DNA of 64,000 bases from the NCBI RefSeq assembly GCF_001956045.1, contig NZ_MRTH01000017.1, positions 1 through 64,000 on the forward strand, in the 5' to 3' direction. A program made the translations under genes and the position numbers. Shown here in pieces: positions 26,445-34,920 of this stretch. The notes below the pieces were generated by a model that was not told where the DNA came from, did not search any database, and saw only the letters and a program-made list of their open reading frames with translations. The stretch's first letter is position 1, and each line of letters opens with the position of its first letter. The DNA is from Paenibacillus sp. FSL H7-0331 (GTDB lineage Bacteria; Bacillota; Bacilli; Paenibacillales; NBRC-103111).

Positions 26445-27868
26445 GAGGTTAGCTCCTTATCTACATCGTTCACAGGCGGGCTAAAATAAACAAGATGAAT
26501 ATGCGGTGTATGCGTGCGTCGTAAAGCCTCAATAAAAGGACTCTCTGCTTCAGAGGAAGCTTCCCTTTCCATAAAAACAAATAGCTCATCATAATGACCA
26601 GGAGGAATATTATACAGGAAATTCATCACAGCCGGATCTTCAGGAGAGGTATAGGCATCCCGATATCGAATCGCATAACCGACTTCTTGGCTGGGGTGGA
26701 TTGGACTGCGTGTGGTAGATTGATAGAGGATTCCATCGCCCATAGCAGCAGCAATTCGCATCGGCACATACATAAATTCGCCAGTGCCGATACATAAGGT
26801 ATTTGCACCTGTTCTAAGTGACCCCAGGAAGGCTGCAGACTGTTGAACCTGCTTATCCAGCAATGAGTTGTCCCCATATTGAAGCCCAAATCTGCCTGTC
26901 AGGCTCACATAAGGATTCAAATTCACATCACCTAACGAATTACCCGAGCTTACCTCCATATGGTCAAAGTCATTGTACACATAGTGCTTCGTAATTGTTG
27001 AAGGCTCGGCTGCTGCATTCATAGAAGGTGCGGCCTCATCCATGTATTCAATAGAGCTGCCATGAACCTCGATCTGCCCCTCAATTAACGACAGGCACAC
27101 AATCTCAATATCCAGCTCGGCCTCGAGCATCGTAAATTGTTCCCGATCTGCATCCGATCTCCAATCGAGAAGACTGGCCACGATGTATTTGGAACGCGGA
27201 AATTTCATATGTAAATCGCGAATCATATTCAGCGCGGTTTTACCCGTCGTGATCTCATCGTCTACCAGGACGACCGGCTGCGTTCCTTGAAAAAAGCGTT
27301 CATCACGCGCATAGCAGCGGTGAGCTGTTGCGTGTGAATGCTCCTCTTCAAAGCTAAGAATGGAATCCAGCTCTCTGATTGATTCTCGTGTTGTGTGCAA
27401 ATATCGGGTAGGTCCACTAAATACTTCATACATGCTATGGCCCAAAGCTGTAGCCGTCTCCGCAAAGCCTATGAAGAGGTGCGGCTGGTCAATAAGCAAT
27501 GGACTACTTTTTAAGCTGGCATACACATCTGCAGCATAGACCGCAGGATTGCGAATCGCTTGAACAATTTCCGGTAGATCCACGGACACCGGACCTCCAC
27601 TTTCTTGCTGCAGCAGTACGGCCAGGGCAGCTCCCCCAAGTAAAGATACGTGCGGATTAACAGGAATGTGCTTGCCCAATACTTTGCTGACGAACAAAAA
27701 GCTTCTTTTTTTATTAATTCTGGCTGCCATCAAAAATAGCTCGTCCATCGGTAGATTCAGAGGATTGCTCGTGACATGAACAATAACCTCTAATTGATCC
27801 TTAATTTTGTACGTATGCTTGCTCTTGACCGATTCGAACGAGCAAGGAATTGAAGTTTTGATTTTCAT
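26441..27868 (-). CDS. Phosphoribosyltransferase with C-terminal TRSP domain
   Basis: The 475-residue protein has the PRPP-binding loop VVLVDDEITTGKTALN near residue 200, a true PRTase signature, and a C-terminal TRSP domain with CIGTGEFMYVPMRIA and STTRSPIHP near residue 390. I chose ATG 27868 (GGGGTG upstream); the start lies inside the 3' end of the aldolase gene, an overlap of 68 bases. With its neighbours it probably builds or modifies a ribosyl metabolite. Confidence 0.85.
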   Translation of the reverse strand: MKIKTSIPCSFESVKSKHTYKIKDQLEVIVHVTSNPLNLPMDELFLMAARINKKRSFLFVSKVLGKHIPVNPHVSLLGGAALAVLLQQESGGPVSVDLPEIVQAIRNPAVYAADVYASLKSSPLLIDQPHLFIGFAETATALGHSMYEVFSGPTRYLHTTRESIRELDSILSFEEEHSHATAHRCYARDERFFQGTQPVVLVDDEITTGKTALNMIRDLHMKFPRSKYIVASLLDWRSDADREQFTMLEAELDIEIVCLSLIEGQIEVHGSSIEYMDEAAPSMNAAAEPSTITKHYVYNDFDHMEVSSGNSLGDVNLNPYVSLTGRFGLQYGDNSLLDKQVQQSAAFLGSLRTGANTLCIGTGEFMYVPMRIAAAMGDGILYQSTTRSPIHPSQEVGYAIRYRDAYTSPEDPAVMNFLYNIPPGHYDELFVFMEREASSEAESPFIEALRRTHTPHIHLVYFSPPVNDVDKELTS

Positions 27869-29015
27869 GAAACACCCCATATACTTTTGATCTGTTCATA
27901 ATCCGCTGCGCCCAATTCAGATGGGGTTTCATTTCGTTCATTTTATTTGCGTACTGGCTCTTCATTACACCGAGATAACCATTATTATTGGCGATGATGG
28001 AGGTGGCGTCCATATATTCTTCGTGACTGACGACAAGAAGTGCTTGAACAAGTGTAATATGCGTGGGGTGAATAATTGTTTTACCTATAAGTCCATTTTC
28101 TTTATCCAATGCGATTTCACGAAGCAAACCATCAGTCTGGCGATTGACGACTTGTACTTTGACCCTGCGACCCTTCCGCCCCATTGCATCCTCAAACAGG
28201 TTTTGCTGGACACTCTGCTTCAGAGATCGATCACTTTTGAAATACTCCCACACAGGGCCGGAAATCACATATCCATCCTCAATGCGTCCAAAAACATTAA
28301 TAATATCCATAATACAATCCCTGATGACTCCCAAATCGTAGATCGTCATATCCGCGCTTCTCCGAATGCCGAACAAACTTGAGAAATCCGTCGCGCCAAT
28401 CCGGATATTGAGAATGTATGCCTTGAATGGCTCCAGCAGCTTTTTGATCGTCAGTAACGTCTCCAGCCTGCTCTCCCGATAAATCACAGCAGCTGTTTCA
28501 AGTATAGGCATTCCGTATAACACGGCTGCAGACGGTGCTTTGTACCGATTGTAATCCATAAGAAGTTGGAGGTAATGATGAGCATTATCAATCGTAAACT
28601 TAGGAAATACAAACCCGGTAAGCAAAGCGGCATCTTCCTGGAGCATTGTCAATATTTTGTTCATTTGCTCTGGAGAGCGTACACGAATGAACAGCAGCGG
28701 CAGGCTGTGTGTCAGCAGAGTGCCAAGTCGAATCCAGGCAGATAACCGACGTAATTGCTGGATCAGGCATTCCTCGGCAAGCTCAACCTGATGATCTCCT
28801 ACGGCATCCTCCAGATCTAACACAAGAGAGGTCAATCCTTCATGTTTACCGGAAACAATATCATCCGCAATCGTAAGCCTTGTGGCTGGTGTATATAGAG
28901 CGGCTCCGACAGCAATAGATAACAATTCTTTATCTGATGTATTGTCAAAAGAGACCGGTGGTTCATAGAAGAGGAGCTGTTCCTCTTCTTCAGAGAGGTA
29001 ATTAAAATAACGCAT
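27801..29015 (-). CDS. HpcH/HpaI aldolase / citrate lyase-type protein
   Basis: The 404-residue TIM-barrel protein of the CitE/HpcH family has LVLDLEDAVGDHQVELAE (metal/substrate region), LLFIRVRSPEQ, GFVFPKF, VLYGMPILETAAVIY (catalytic Glu) and LNIRIGATDFSSLFG. GGAGGAGCG precedes the ATG. It is the first gene of the biosynthetic half of the operon, following terC after 95 bases that contain an AATATCCT/AGGATATT stem-loop (29064-29091). The probable carbon-carbon lyase substrate is unknown. Confidence 0.85.
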   Translation of the reverse strand: MRYFNYLSEEEEQLLFYEPPVSFDNTSDKELLSIAVGAALYTPATRLTIADDIVSGKHEGLTSLVLDLEDAVGDHQVELAEECLIQQLRRLSAWIRLGTLLTHSLPLLFIRVRSPEQMNKILTMLQEDAALLTGFVFPKFTIDNAHHYLQLLMDYNRYKAPSAAVLYGMPILETAAVIYRESRLETLLTIKKLLEPFKAYILNIRIGATDFSSLFGIRRSADMTIYDLGVIRDCIMDIINVFGRIEDGYVISGPVWEYFKSDRSLKQSVQQNLFEDAMGRKGRRVKVQVVNRQTDGLLREIALDKENGLIGKTIIHPTHITLVQALLVVSHEEYMDATSIIANNNGYLGVMKSQYANKMNEMKPHLNWAQRIMNRSKVYGVFHENQNFNSLLVRIGQEQAYVQN

Positions 29016-29109
29016 GCAATCGCTCCTCCATTTCTATTACACCTGATTTAAAACCTAATCTAAAATATCCTCCCGTAATTGGAAGGATATTCGCTTACTA
29101 TAGCATCCA

Positions 29110-29892
29110 TTAACTGGATTTAACCTCTTTGTTTCTTTTGTTCTTGATTGAGCTATAAATCATCGTTCCGCCAAAAATTGCGATGATCAACGAGAAGAAG
29201 TACACATGGGATACTTCGAATCCGAATGCGGCTGCAATCATCTTGGCTCCAATCACGATAATCAAGACAAACGCTGCTTTTTCAAGCTCTGGATACTTTT
29301 CAATGAGCTTGAGGAATAATTGTGCGACACCACGCATCATGAGCACTCCAAGAATACCGCCAAGGAATAATACCCATACCTGTTCACTAACTCCAAATGC
29401 AGCCAGAACGCTGTCAACACTAAAGGCAATATCCATCAATTCAACAGCAAAAACCGTTTTCCAGAAGCCTTGACCCTTGTTCTCCACTTCGCCTTCTTCC
29501 TGCTCGGCTTTTTTACCGATATAAGGAAGAATCCCATACATTTTAAATTCAAGATGAAATAAATTACTAAACGCGATCCAGAGCAGATAAATACCGCCTG
29601 CAACCTTAACCCAAGTAATTTTGACCAGGAACGTACCAATTCCAATAGCGAGAAAACGAAATATATAGGCTCCAATGATCCCATAGAACAAAGCTTTCTT
29701 TTGCTGTTCTTTCGGTAAATGTTTTACCATTACAGCAAGTACTAATGCATTATCAGCAGACAGTAATCCTTCTAGAATGATCAGTGTCCCAATAATTCCC
29801 CAGTTAACCGGATCTGAAAGTGTTGCAACAATACCAGCCCAACTAAAAAAGGAACTGAAATTCGCAATAAAGCTACTTATAAAATCTGACAA
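29110..29892 (-). CDS. terC: TerC family integral membrane protein
   Basis: The 260-residue protein has about seven hydrophobic helices and the TerC signature acidic motifs in membrane segments: LSADNALVLAVMV (residues ~44-56) and IAFSVDSVLAAFG (~155-168). The start is TTG at 29892 with AAGGGGGG 7 nt upstream. TerC proteins are linked to metal (manganese) efflux and tellurite resistance. The sequence between helices 4 and 5 is charged (GKKAEQEEGEVENK), probably a cytoplasmic loop. Confidence 0.92.
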   Translation of the reverse strand: MSDFISSFIANFSSFFSWAGIVATLSDPVNWGIIGTLIILEGLLSADNALVLAVMVKHLPKEQQKKALFYGIIGAYIFRFLAIGIGTFLVKITWVKVAGGIYLLWIAFSNLFHLEFKMYGILPYIGKKAEQEEGEVENKGQGFWKTVFAVELMDIAFSVDSVLAAFGVSEQVWVLFLGGILGVLMMRGVAQLFLKLIEKYPELEKAAFVLIIVIGAKMIAAAFGFEVSHVYFFSLIIAIFGGTMIYSSIKNKRNKEVKSS

Positions 29893-29917
29893 ACTTTACC
29901 CCCCCTTTAACTAACAA

Positions 29918-31273
29918 CTATTTGGAACCAGCAACCCATCTCAAGCCCCATTTATAAGCTTCATCCATCTTAGCATGACCCGCATAATAGGAGACCAGTT
30001 TTTCAATGCTCAAGGTTTGGTCATTCACATTTTGAATCAATGCAATGGCACACATACCTTTATTTTTCTCATGCTCATCCATCCGGACCTCGATATCGGG
30101 ACCGCCGCTTTGCTTGATCGTGACGACGCCGTTGGCTTCCGCCCAGTTGGCTGCTCCTTCATAGATAAAGGCAAATACGAGAATCCGTTTGAATTCCTTC
30201 AGCATATTTCCATTAATCCGCAAATTTTCACCGGATTTCACCGTACCCGTCCGATCATCTCCATCGAGGGAAATATAGGGCGCACGTGTAAGCGAACCAA
30301 AGGAATTACCCAATGCCTGTACGACACCCTTGCTGCCATTCTTTAATTCATACAAGCAGGCCAAATCCAGATCCAGATTGCTGCTGCCACCGAACCAACC
30401 GGATTTTTTCTTCTGGTCCCAGTTCAGATTGACGAGAATCTCACCAAGTGAGCCGGAATTTTTTTGAAGATTAATCGTATCTCCGCGTTTTTTCAGCTCG
30501 ATTTTGTTCAAGTTGATCGGATTGGCTGCTGGTGGTACGGTTGGTGCTGGCGGTATCTGTGCAGGCTCCCTAGAAGGCCGATTCAAATTAAGCGGCTGCT
30601 GCTGTGGCGGGTTATTGGGCTGTTGGCTGGGCCTGTTCAGATTCAGCGGCTGGTTATTAGCCGGCGGTTGAGGTGTCGGTGGTGTTGGTGCTTTGATCTC
30701 TTCTTCCTTCACCTCAATACCAAAGCTATTGCACAACGCTCCCAGGCCACCAGAATAACCGGAACCGATCGCATTGAACTTCCAATCGCTGTTGTATCTA
30801 TATAATTCTCCTACGACAACGGCCGTTTCAACGGAGAAATCTTTTCCCAGGTTGTAGCGAAGCAACTCGCTGCCAGACGTTGGGTCTATGATACGAATAT
30901 AAGCATCGTCTACTTGAGCGAAATTTTGTTTTCTTTTCTCTCCCTCATAGACAGTCAAGGTAAAAGCTATCTTGGCATATTGTGCAGGCACATTTCCCAA
31001 TTGAATCGTGACCTGCTCCCGGTCGGTGAGTCCCGCCATATTCCGCTTGTCACCTGTTGTCAGGGAAACCGCATGATTAGCTCCTACAGGATTTCCATAG
31101 AAAATAAGGTCTTCATCACGTGAAACCTTCCCATTAGCCCCCAGCACAAATGCGGAAAAATCAAGATCCACACCATTCGCATTACGCCAACCCATGCCAA
31201 TTATAACTTGAGTTAACGAAGGGTTGTTTTTAGTCAGATCGGCTTTCTGACCCTTAACTACTGAGATCGCCAT
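29918..31273 (-). CDS. terA: TerD-TerA type two-domain tellurium resistance protein
   Basis: The 451-residue protein has an N-terminal TerD-like domain (~1-190), a Pro/Gln/Asn linker (~195-265) with repeated PLNLNRPS and a PINLNK variant, and a C-terminal TerA-like domain (~270-451, with LNWDQKKKSGWFGG, DLDLACLYEL). The N-terminal domain lacks the acidic calcium-binding run [12 protein letters not shown] found in the other paralogues (it has GDKRNMAGLTDREQV instead), so calcium binding is probably altered. AAAGGTG precedes the ATG. Confidence 0.88.
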   Translation of the reverse strand: MAISVVKGQKADLTKNNPSLTQVIIGMGWRNANGVDLDFSAFVLGANGKVSRDEDLIFYGNPVGANHAVSLTTGDKRNMAGLTDREQVTIQLGNVPAQYAKIAFTLTVYEGEKRKQNFAQVDDAYIRIIDPTSGSELLRYNLGKDFSVETAVVVGELYRYNSDWKFNAIGSGYSGGLGALCNSFGIEVKEEEIKAPTPPTPQPPANNQPLNLNRPSQQPNNPPQQQPLNLNRPSREPAQIPPAPTVPPAANPINLNKIELKKRGDTINLQKNSGSLGEILVNLNWDQKKKSGWFGGSSNLDLDLACLYELKNGSKGVVQALGNSFGSLTRAPYISLDGDDRTGTVKSGENLRINGNMLKEFKRILVFAFIYEGAANWAEANGVVTIKQSGGPDIEVRMDEHEKNKGMCAIALIQNVNDQTLSIEKLVSYYAGHAKMDEAYKWGLRWVAGSK

Positions 31274-31309
31274 GACTACACACCTTTCTTACGTTTTAAG
31301 TTACGAAGC

Positions 31310-31891
31310 TTAGTTGGCGTCAAGGCCGTAGTTTTTGCAAAGGGCAGCTAGACCACCAGAGAAACCGGAACCGATTGCCTGGAACTTCCAATCCGATCCC
31401 TGGCGATATAATTCACAGATGACTACTGCGGTTTCAACGGAGAAATCTTCTCCCAGATCATAACGCAGCACTTCTCTGCCATTGGATTCATCTACGATGC
31501 GAACAAACGCATTGGATACCTGTCCAAAGTTTTGTGAGCGGGCTTGTGCATCATGAATCGTTACGGTGATCCCGACTCTTTCAACATTAGCAGGCACTAA
31601 GGAGAAATCCATAATGATCTGCTCATCATCGCCGTCACCTTCACCTGTACGGTTATCGCCTGTATGCACAACAGAGCCATTAGGTGTTTTCGGATTGTTA
31701 TAGAATACGAAGTCATCTACGCCTTTGGCTTTACCATCCTGATAGAGCATAAATGCTGAAGCATCAAGGTCAAAGTCATTACCGCCGTTATATTTATTCG
31801 TATCCCAGCCTAAACCAACAATAACCTTGGTCAGTCCTGGATTCGTTTTGGTAAGATCAATTCGTTGTCCTTTGGATAAGCTGATTGTCAT
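31310..31891 (-). CDS. terD: TerD family protein
   Basis: The 193-residue single-domain protein contains the full family set: [58 protein letters not shown] and the calcium-binding [17 protein letters not shown] precedes the ATG. It is one of four TerD-type domains in the operon and is separated from the next by 105 bases with a strong hairpin. TerD proteins bind calcium and act in cytoplasmic or membrane-associated stress complexes; the biochemical role is unresolved. Confidence 0.93.
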   Translation of the reverse strand: MTISLSKGQRIDLTKTNPGLTKVIVGLGWDTNKYNGGNDFDLDASAFMLYQDGKAKGVDDFVFYNNPKTPNGSVVHTGDNRTGEGDGDDEQIIMDFSLVPANVERVGITVTIHDAQARSQNFGQVSNAFVRIVDESNGREVLRYDLGEDFSVETAVVICELYRQGSDWKFQAIGSGFSGGLAALCKNYGLDAN

Positions 31892-31930
31892 GTGGATATC
31901 TCCCTCCGAATTTAGGTATCTCCGTTATTT

Positions 31931-31963
31931 ACAATAAGCCGCCTTTACAAGGCGGCTTATTGT
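31931..31963 (-). other. Long perfect hairpin between two terD genes
   Basis: Arms ACAATAAGCCGCC (31931-31943) and GGCGGCTTATTGT (31951-31963) pair perfectly, and two more pairs close the loop. On the minus strand no T-run follows (AAATAACGG), so it may act as an mRNA processing or stability element or a weak terminator that sets the ratio of terD products. Confidence 0.65.
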
Positions 31964-31996
31964 CCATGTCATGGCATACATGAGCAGGATTATTGT

Positions 31997-32572
31997 TTAT
32001 GCAAGCCCGAAGTCACGTACCAAGCCGTTTAAGCCGTCTTTGTAGCCACTGCCGATAGCACTGAATTTCCATTCACCGTTATTACGGTACAATTCAGCAA
32101 CTACGATTGCCGTTTCGACGGAGAAATCTTCTCCCAAATCGTAACGAATCAATTCTTCATTGCTTTCCTCGTTCACAATACGCGCATAAGCGTTGGAGAC
32201 TTGTCCAAAGTTTTGGTTGCGCTCTTGAGCTTCATGAATCGTAATGCAAATCGAAATTTTCTCGACGTTAGCAGGAACTGCAGCCAAATCAACCTTGATT
32301 TGCTCATCGTCTCCGTCGCCTTCGCCAGTTTTATTATCTCCTGTATGTACAACGGAACCATTCTCGTTTTTCGGGTTGTTGTAGAAAATAAAATCTTTCT
32401 CAGACCCAGCTTTACCGGAAGCATTCAAAGTAAACACGGAAGCGTCCAAGTCAAAAGCGGTACCGCCATCATATTTGTTCGTATCCCATCCTAAACCGAT
32501 AAACACCTTAGTCATACCTGGATTGGTTTTTGTCAGATCAATCTTTTGTCCCTTAGTTAAGCTGATTGCCAT
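31997..32572 (-). CDS. terD: TerD family protein
   Basis: The 191-residue protein has the complete TerD signature, including [61 protein letters not shown] calcium site and the C-terminal [14 protein letters not shown]. It is about as similar to the 31310-31891 product as typical TerD/TerE pairs. It is preceded by a 56-base spacer after the paralogue at 32629-33219. Confidence 0.93.
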   Translation of the reverse strand: MAISLTKGQKIDLTKTNPGMTKVFIGLGWDTNKYDGGTAFDLDASVFTLNASGKAGSEKDFIFYNNPKNENGSVVHTGDNKTGEGDGDDEQIKVDLAAVPANVEKISICITIHEAQERNQNFGQVSNAYARIVNEESNEELIRYDLGEDFSVETAIVVAELYRNNGEWKFSAIGSGYKDGLNGLVRDFGLA

Positions 32573-32628
32573 AATAAAATTCGCCTCACTTTTCTATAAT
32601 TTTAGGTTTGGTGTTGCTTGTACAAAGA

Positions 32629-33219
32629 TTATGTGTAGCGTCTGGCCAACAAGTCGATATGTGCGGCTAGCTCGCCTTCGCCAATTGCATTAAATTTCCA
32701 TTCGCCGTTATTACGGTAAATTTCACCAACAATCAATGCTGTTTTGCCAGCATAGCTCTCGGTCAAATTAAATCGTACGAGCTCCTGATCATTCGTATGG
32801 TTAAATACACGAATATAGGCAGACTTAATCATGCCAAAGTCCTGTTTACGGGCTTCGCAGTCATAAATATTAACAACCATCAAAATTTTCTGAACATGAG
32901 CAGGTACTCTGGCCAGATCAACAACGATTTGCTCATCGTCGCCATCACCTTCACCTGTCCTATTATCTCCGGAGTGAACAACAGAACCGCATGCACTTGT
33001 TTTGTTATAAAAGCACACCAAATCCTCTTTCTTCTCCAGCTTGTTGTTTGCATTCAACAGTAGGGCTGAAGCATCACAATCAATAGCAGGCTTTTTGCCG
33101 CCAAAGAAGCTTTTTTTCTGTTCAATCGCATCCCATCCAAGCCCGACAACAACTTTGGATAAGCCTGCATGTCCTTTTGTTAAATCAATTTTCTGACCTT
33201 TAACTAATGAAATGGACAT
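32629..33219 (-). CDS. TerD family protein, divergent
   Basis: The 196-residue protein keeps the TerD frame ([51 protein letters not shown]) but has an insertion EQKKSFFGGKKPAI after the GLGWD motif, a shorter acidic start and a cysteine-containing core (LVCFYNKTSACGSVVH). The calcium motif is intact. GGAGG lies upstream of the ATG. It is the second gene of the ter operon, after terB. Confidence 0.9.
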   Translation of the reverse strand: MSISLVKGQKIDLTKGHAGLSKVVVGLGWDAIEQKKSFFGGKKPAIDCDASALLLNANNKLEKKEDLVCFYNKTSACGSVVHSGDNRTGEGDGDDEQIVVDLARVPAHVQKILMVVNIYDCEARKQDFGMIKSAYIRVFNHTNDQELVRFNLTESYAGKTALIVGEIYRNNGEWKFNAIGEGELAAHIDLLARRYT

Positions 33220-33295
33220 TCATCAGTACCTCCATTCGCTTGATCTCAATCTTTCACCAGTAATACGGCATTCGCCTATAGTTGGTTTCAAGATT

Positions 33296-33751
33296 TTACA
33301 AACCAAATTCTCCGGAGCTAAGTCCCAGCACCTTACAAATATCGCGAACTGCATTTTTTTCTGTTTCGTCAAAATCACCATCAGCTGCACCGATCGCGCA
33401 GCATACCCCTACAATAACACGGCCGATCTCCGGCTTGGAATTGAACGGAGCAATCGCTCTCAGAGCTTCCTGCTTACCAATGGTCACATCAAAATCCATA
33501 TTGCCGGCATAATGATTAAACCGATTGATAACATCCGTCATGTTGTATACTTTCAGCTCTTCACTATGACTTAAATAACCGGCCATCTTTTGCTTCTCGG
33601 CTGCAGAGATGTTTCCATCAGCTGAAGCTACTACAGCGCATCCGGCAACTATGGCTTCAAGAAGATCCTTGTTTTTATACTTCTTGACAGAATCCTGTAA
33701 ACTGGTCTTACCCTTGGATAACCAATTTTGAAACGAGTTCATTGCACTCAT
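33296..33751 (-). CDS. terB: TerB family tellurite resistance protein
   Basis: The 151-residue helical protein has TerB features: two symmetric acidic metal-binding segments, VVASADGNISAAEKQKM and IGAADGDFDETEKNAV. I chose ATG 33751 because GGAGG lies 9 nt upstream; the open frame extends to 33790 without a better site. It is the first gene of the ter operon. A possible promoter (minus-strand TTGCAA at 33882 and TATAAA at 33861, spacing 15) lies ~100 bases upstream. Confidence 0.92.
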   Translation of the reverse strand: MSAMNSFQNWLSKGKTSLQDSVKKYKNKDLLEAIVAGCAVVASADGNISAAEKQKMAGYLSHSEELKVYNMTDVINRFNHYAGNMDFDVTIGKQEALRAIAPFNSKPEIGRVIVGVCCAIGAADGDFDETEKNAVRDICKVLGLSSGEFGL

Positions 33752-33855
33752 GTTTGTTTCCTCCATTTTTAATAAGGTTATGTTACCCATTTTCCAATAT
33801 CTAATAACAAACAGATGGTGCGATCATAGCTTTCCACCTTTTCCCTACTATTAAC

Positions 33856-33882
33856 TTTATACATATCCCTAAAATTTTGCAA
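33856..33882 (-). promoter_or_regulatory. Candidate ter operon promoter
   Basis: Minus strand TTGCAA and TATAAA with a 15-base spacer, leaving a leader of about 100 bases before terB. The spacing is shorter than optimal, so this is a weak call. Confidence 0.3.
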
Positions 33883-33911
33883 GTTTCGATAGGATTCCTT
33901 AATCACACAAA

Positions 33912-33941
33912 AAAGATGACACCAAAAGCTTTGTCATCTTT
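33912..33941 (-). terminator. Terminator after the nucleoside-hydrolase-like gene
   Basis: Minus strand: 10-bp perfect stem AAAGATGACA/TGTCATCTTT with a 10-nt loop, followed by TTTGTG so that the 3' arm plus flank gives a T-run of six. It closes the first carbohydrate operon. Confidence 0.8.
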
Positions 33942-33969
33942 CATTATCGTACGATAATATGAAATTTAA

Positions 33970-34863
33970 TCAACCTTCATTTGAGCTGCGGGCAAAACGG
34001 GCAATTTTAGCGAAAAAATCCTCCAAAATAAACCTCGGATCTACCGTCTCGTACACTTTTATCGCCCGATACCGGCCATTATGGATGTAATGCATCTGCG
34101 GATCAATCTCCGGTGCAGGCCGCCATTCCGATCTGCCGCCCTCAGGATACATGATCAGCCCGATCACAGGCGAATCTCCCAATGAGCGGTATTCGATAGC
34201 TTCTTTTTTCCTGCTGTTGTATTCCAGCAGCTGTTCGACCAGATAGGCACCGATCCTACCGTGTGGATACACCTTTTCCATCAGCTCCGAATGACTGACC
34301 GGCATCATCCGATAGGCATTATAGGGAACCTGCCATACCTCAAGCCTGGATTTAAAAACAACATTGGCCGCATGGATATCATTGGCCAGATTATACTCTC
34401 TACCGCCTGCGGGCCATGTATAACCGCCGATCCAGATGACGCGAATATTACGGCCCTCGATAGCCGGCTCCAGCAGTAACGCTGACGCCATATCGGTCAA
34501 GGGTCCACAGAAAGCGATGTTCAGCGTCCGGTCGTCGTCCTTGAGCGCTTCTTCTATAATAAGGCGTGCTCCCGCTGAATCGACCGGCGTAAGCTCGTCC
34601 GGCATCGGATGCGGAGCTCCGTTCTCGGCCCTTATGCTGCCTTCCATTCCCATCAGCCGCAGCAGCAAATCGATTTCCCCCCTACTGTCCAGCATGCTTG
34701 TTTGGGAAATTTTGTCCCCAAAATGGGCTGCTATAATTCCATGAATCTCAAAGGATGGAGTCAAAATGCCATGAACGATGGCGTACTGATCATCTGCCTC
34801 CGCCTTTGTGTCGGTATTGATAATTACGCGCAGCTTTTTATGCTGTGGATAATCAAATTCCAT
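33970..34863 (-). CDS. Inosine/uridine-preferring nucleoside hydrolase-like protein
   Basis: The 297-residue protein has the calcium/ribose-binding Asp cluster of the IunH family near the N-terminus (INTDTKAEADDQYAIVHG), followed by LTDMASALL and WIGGYTWPAGGREYNLANDIHAANVV. It splits N-glycosidic or related bonds; the spacing TDTKAEADD differs from classical DTDxGxDD, so the substrate may not be a nucleoside. GGAGG precedes the ATG. It is the last gene of the glycan operon, before a terminator. Confidence 0.8.
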   Translation of the reverse strand: MEFDYPQHKKLRVIINTDTKAEADDQYAIVHGILTPSFEIHGIIAAHFGDKISQTSMLDSRGEIDLLLRLMGMEGSIRAENGAPHPMPDELTPVDSAGARLIIEEALKDDDRTLNIAFCGPLTDMASALLLEPAIEGRNIRVIWIGGYTWPAGGREYNLANDIHAANVVFKSRLEVWQVPYNAYRMMPVSHSELMEKVYPHGRIGAYLVEQLLEYNSRKKEAIEYRSLGDSPVIGLIMYPEGGRSEWRPAPEIDPQMHYIHNGRYRAIKVYETVDPRFILEDFFAKIARFARSSNEG

Positions 34864-34920
34864 CAGAATACCTCCATGTCGAACAGGCCGCCCGTCACAC
34901 TCGACTGAACTGCAGCCAGC

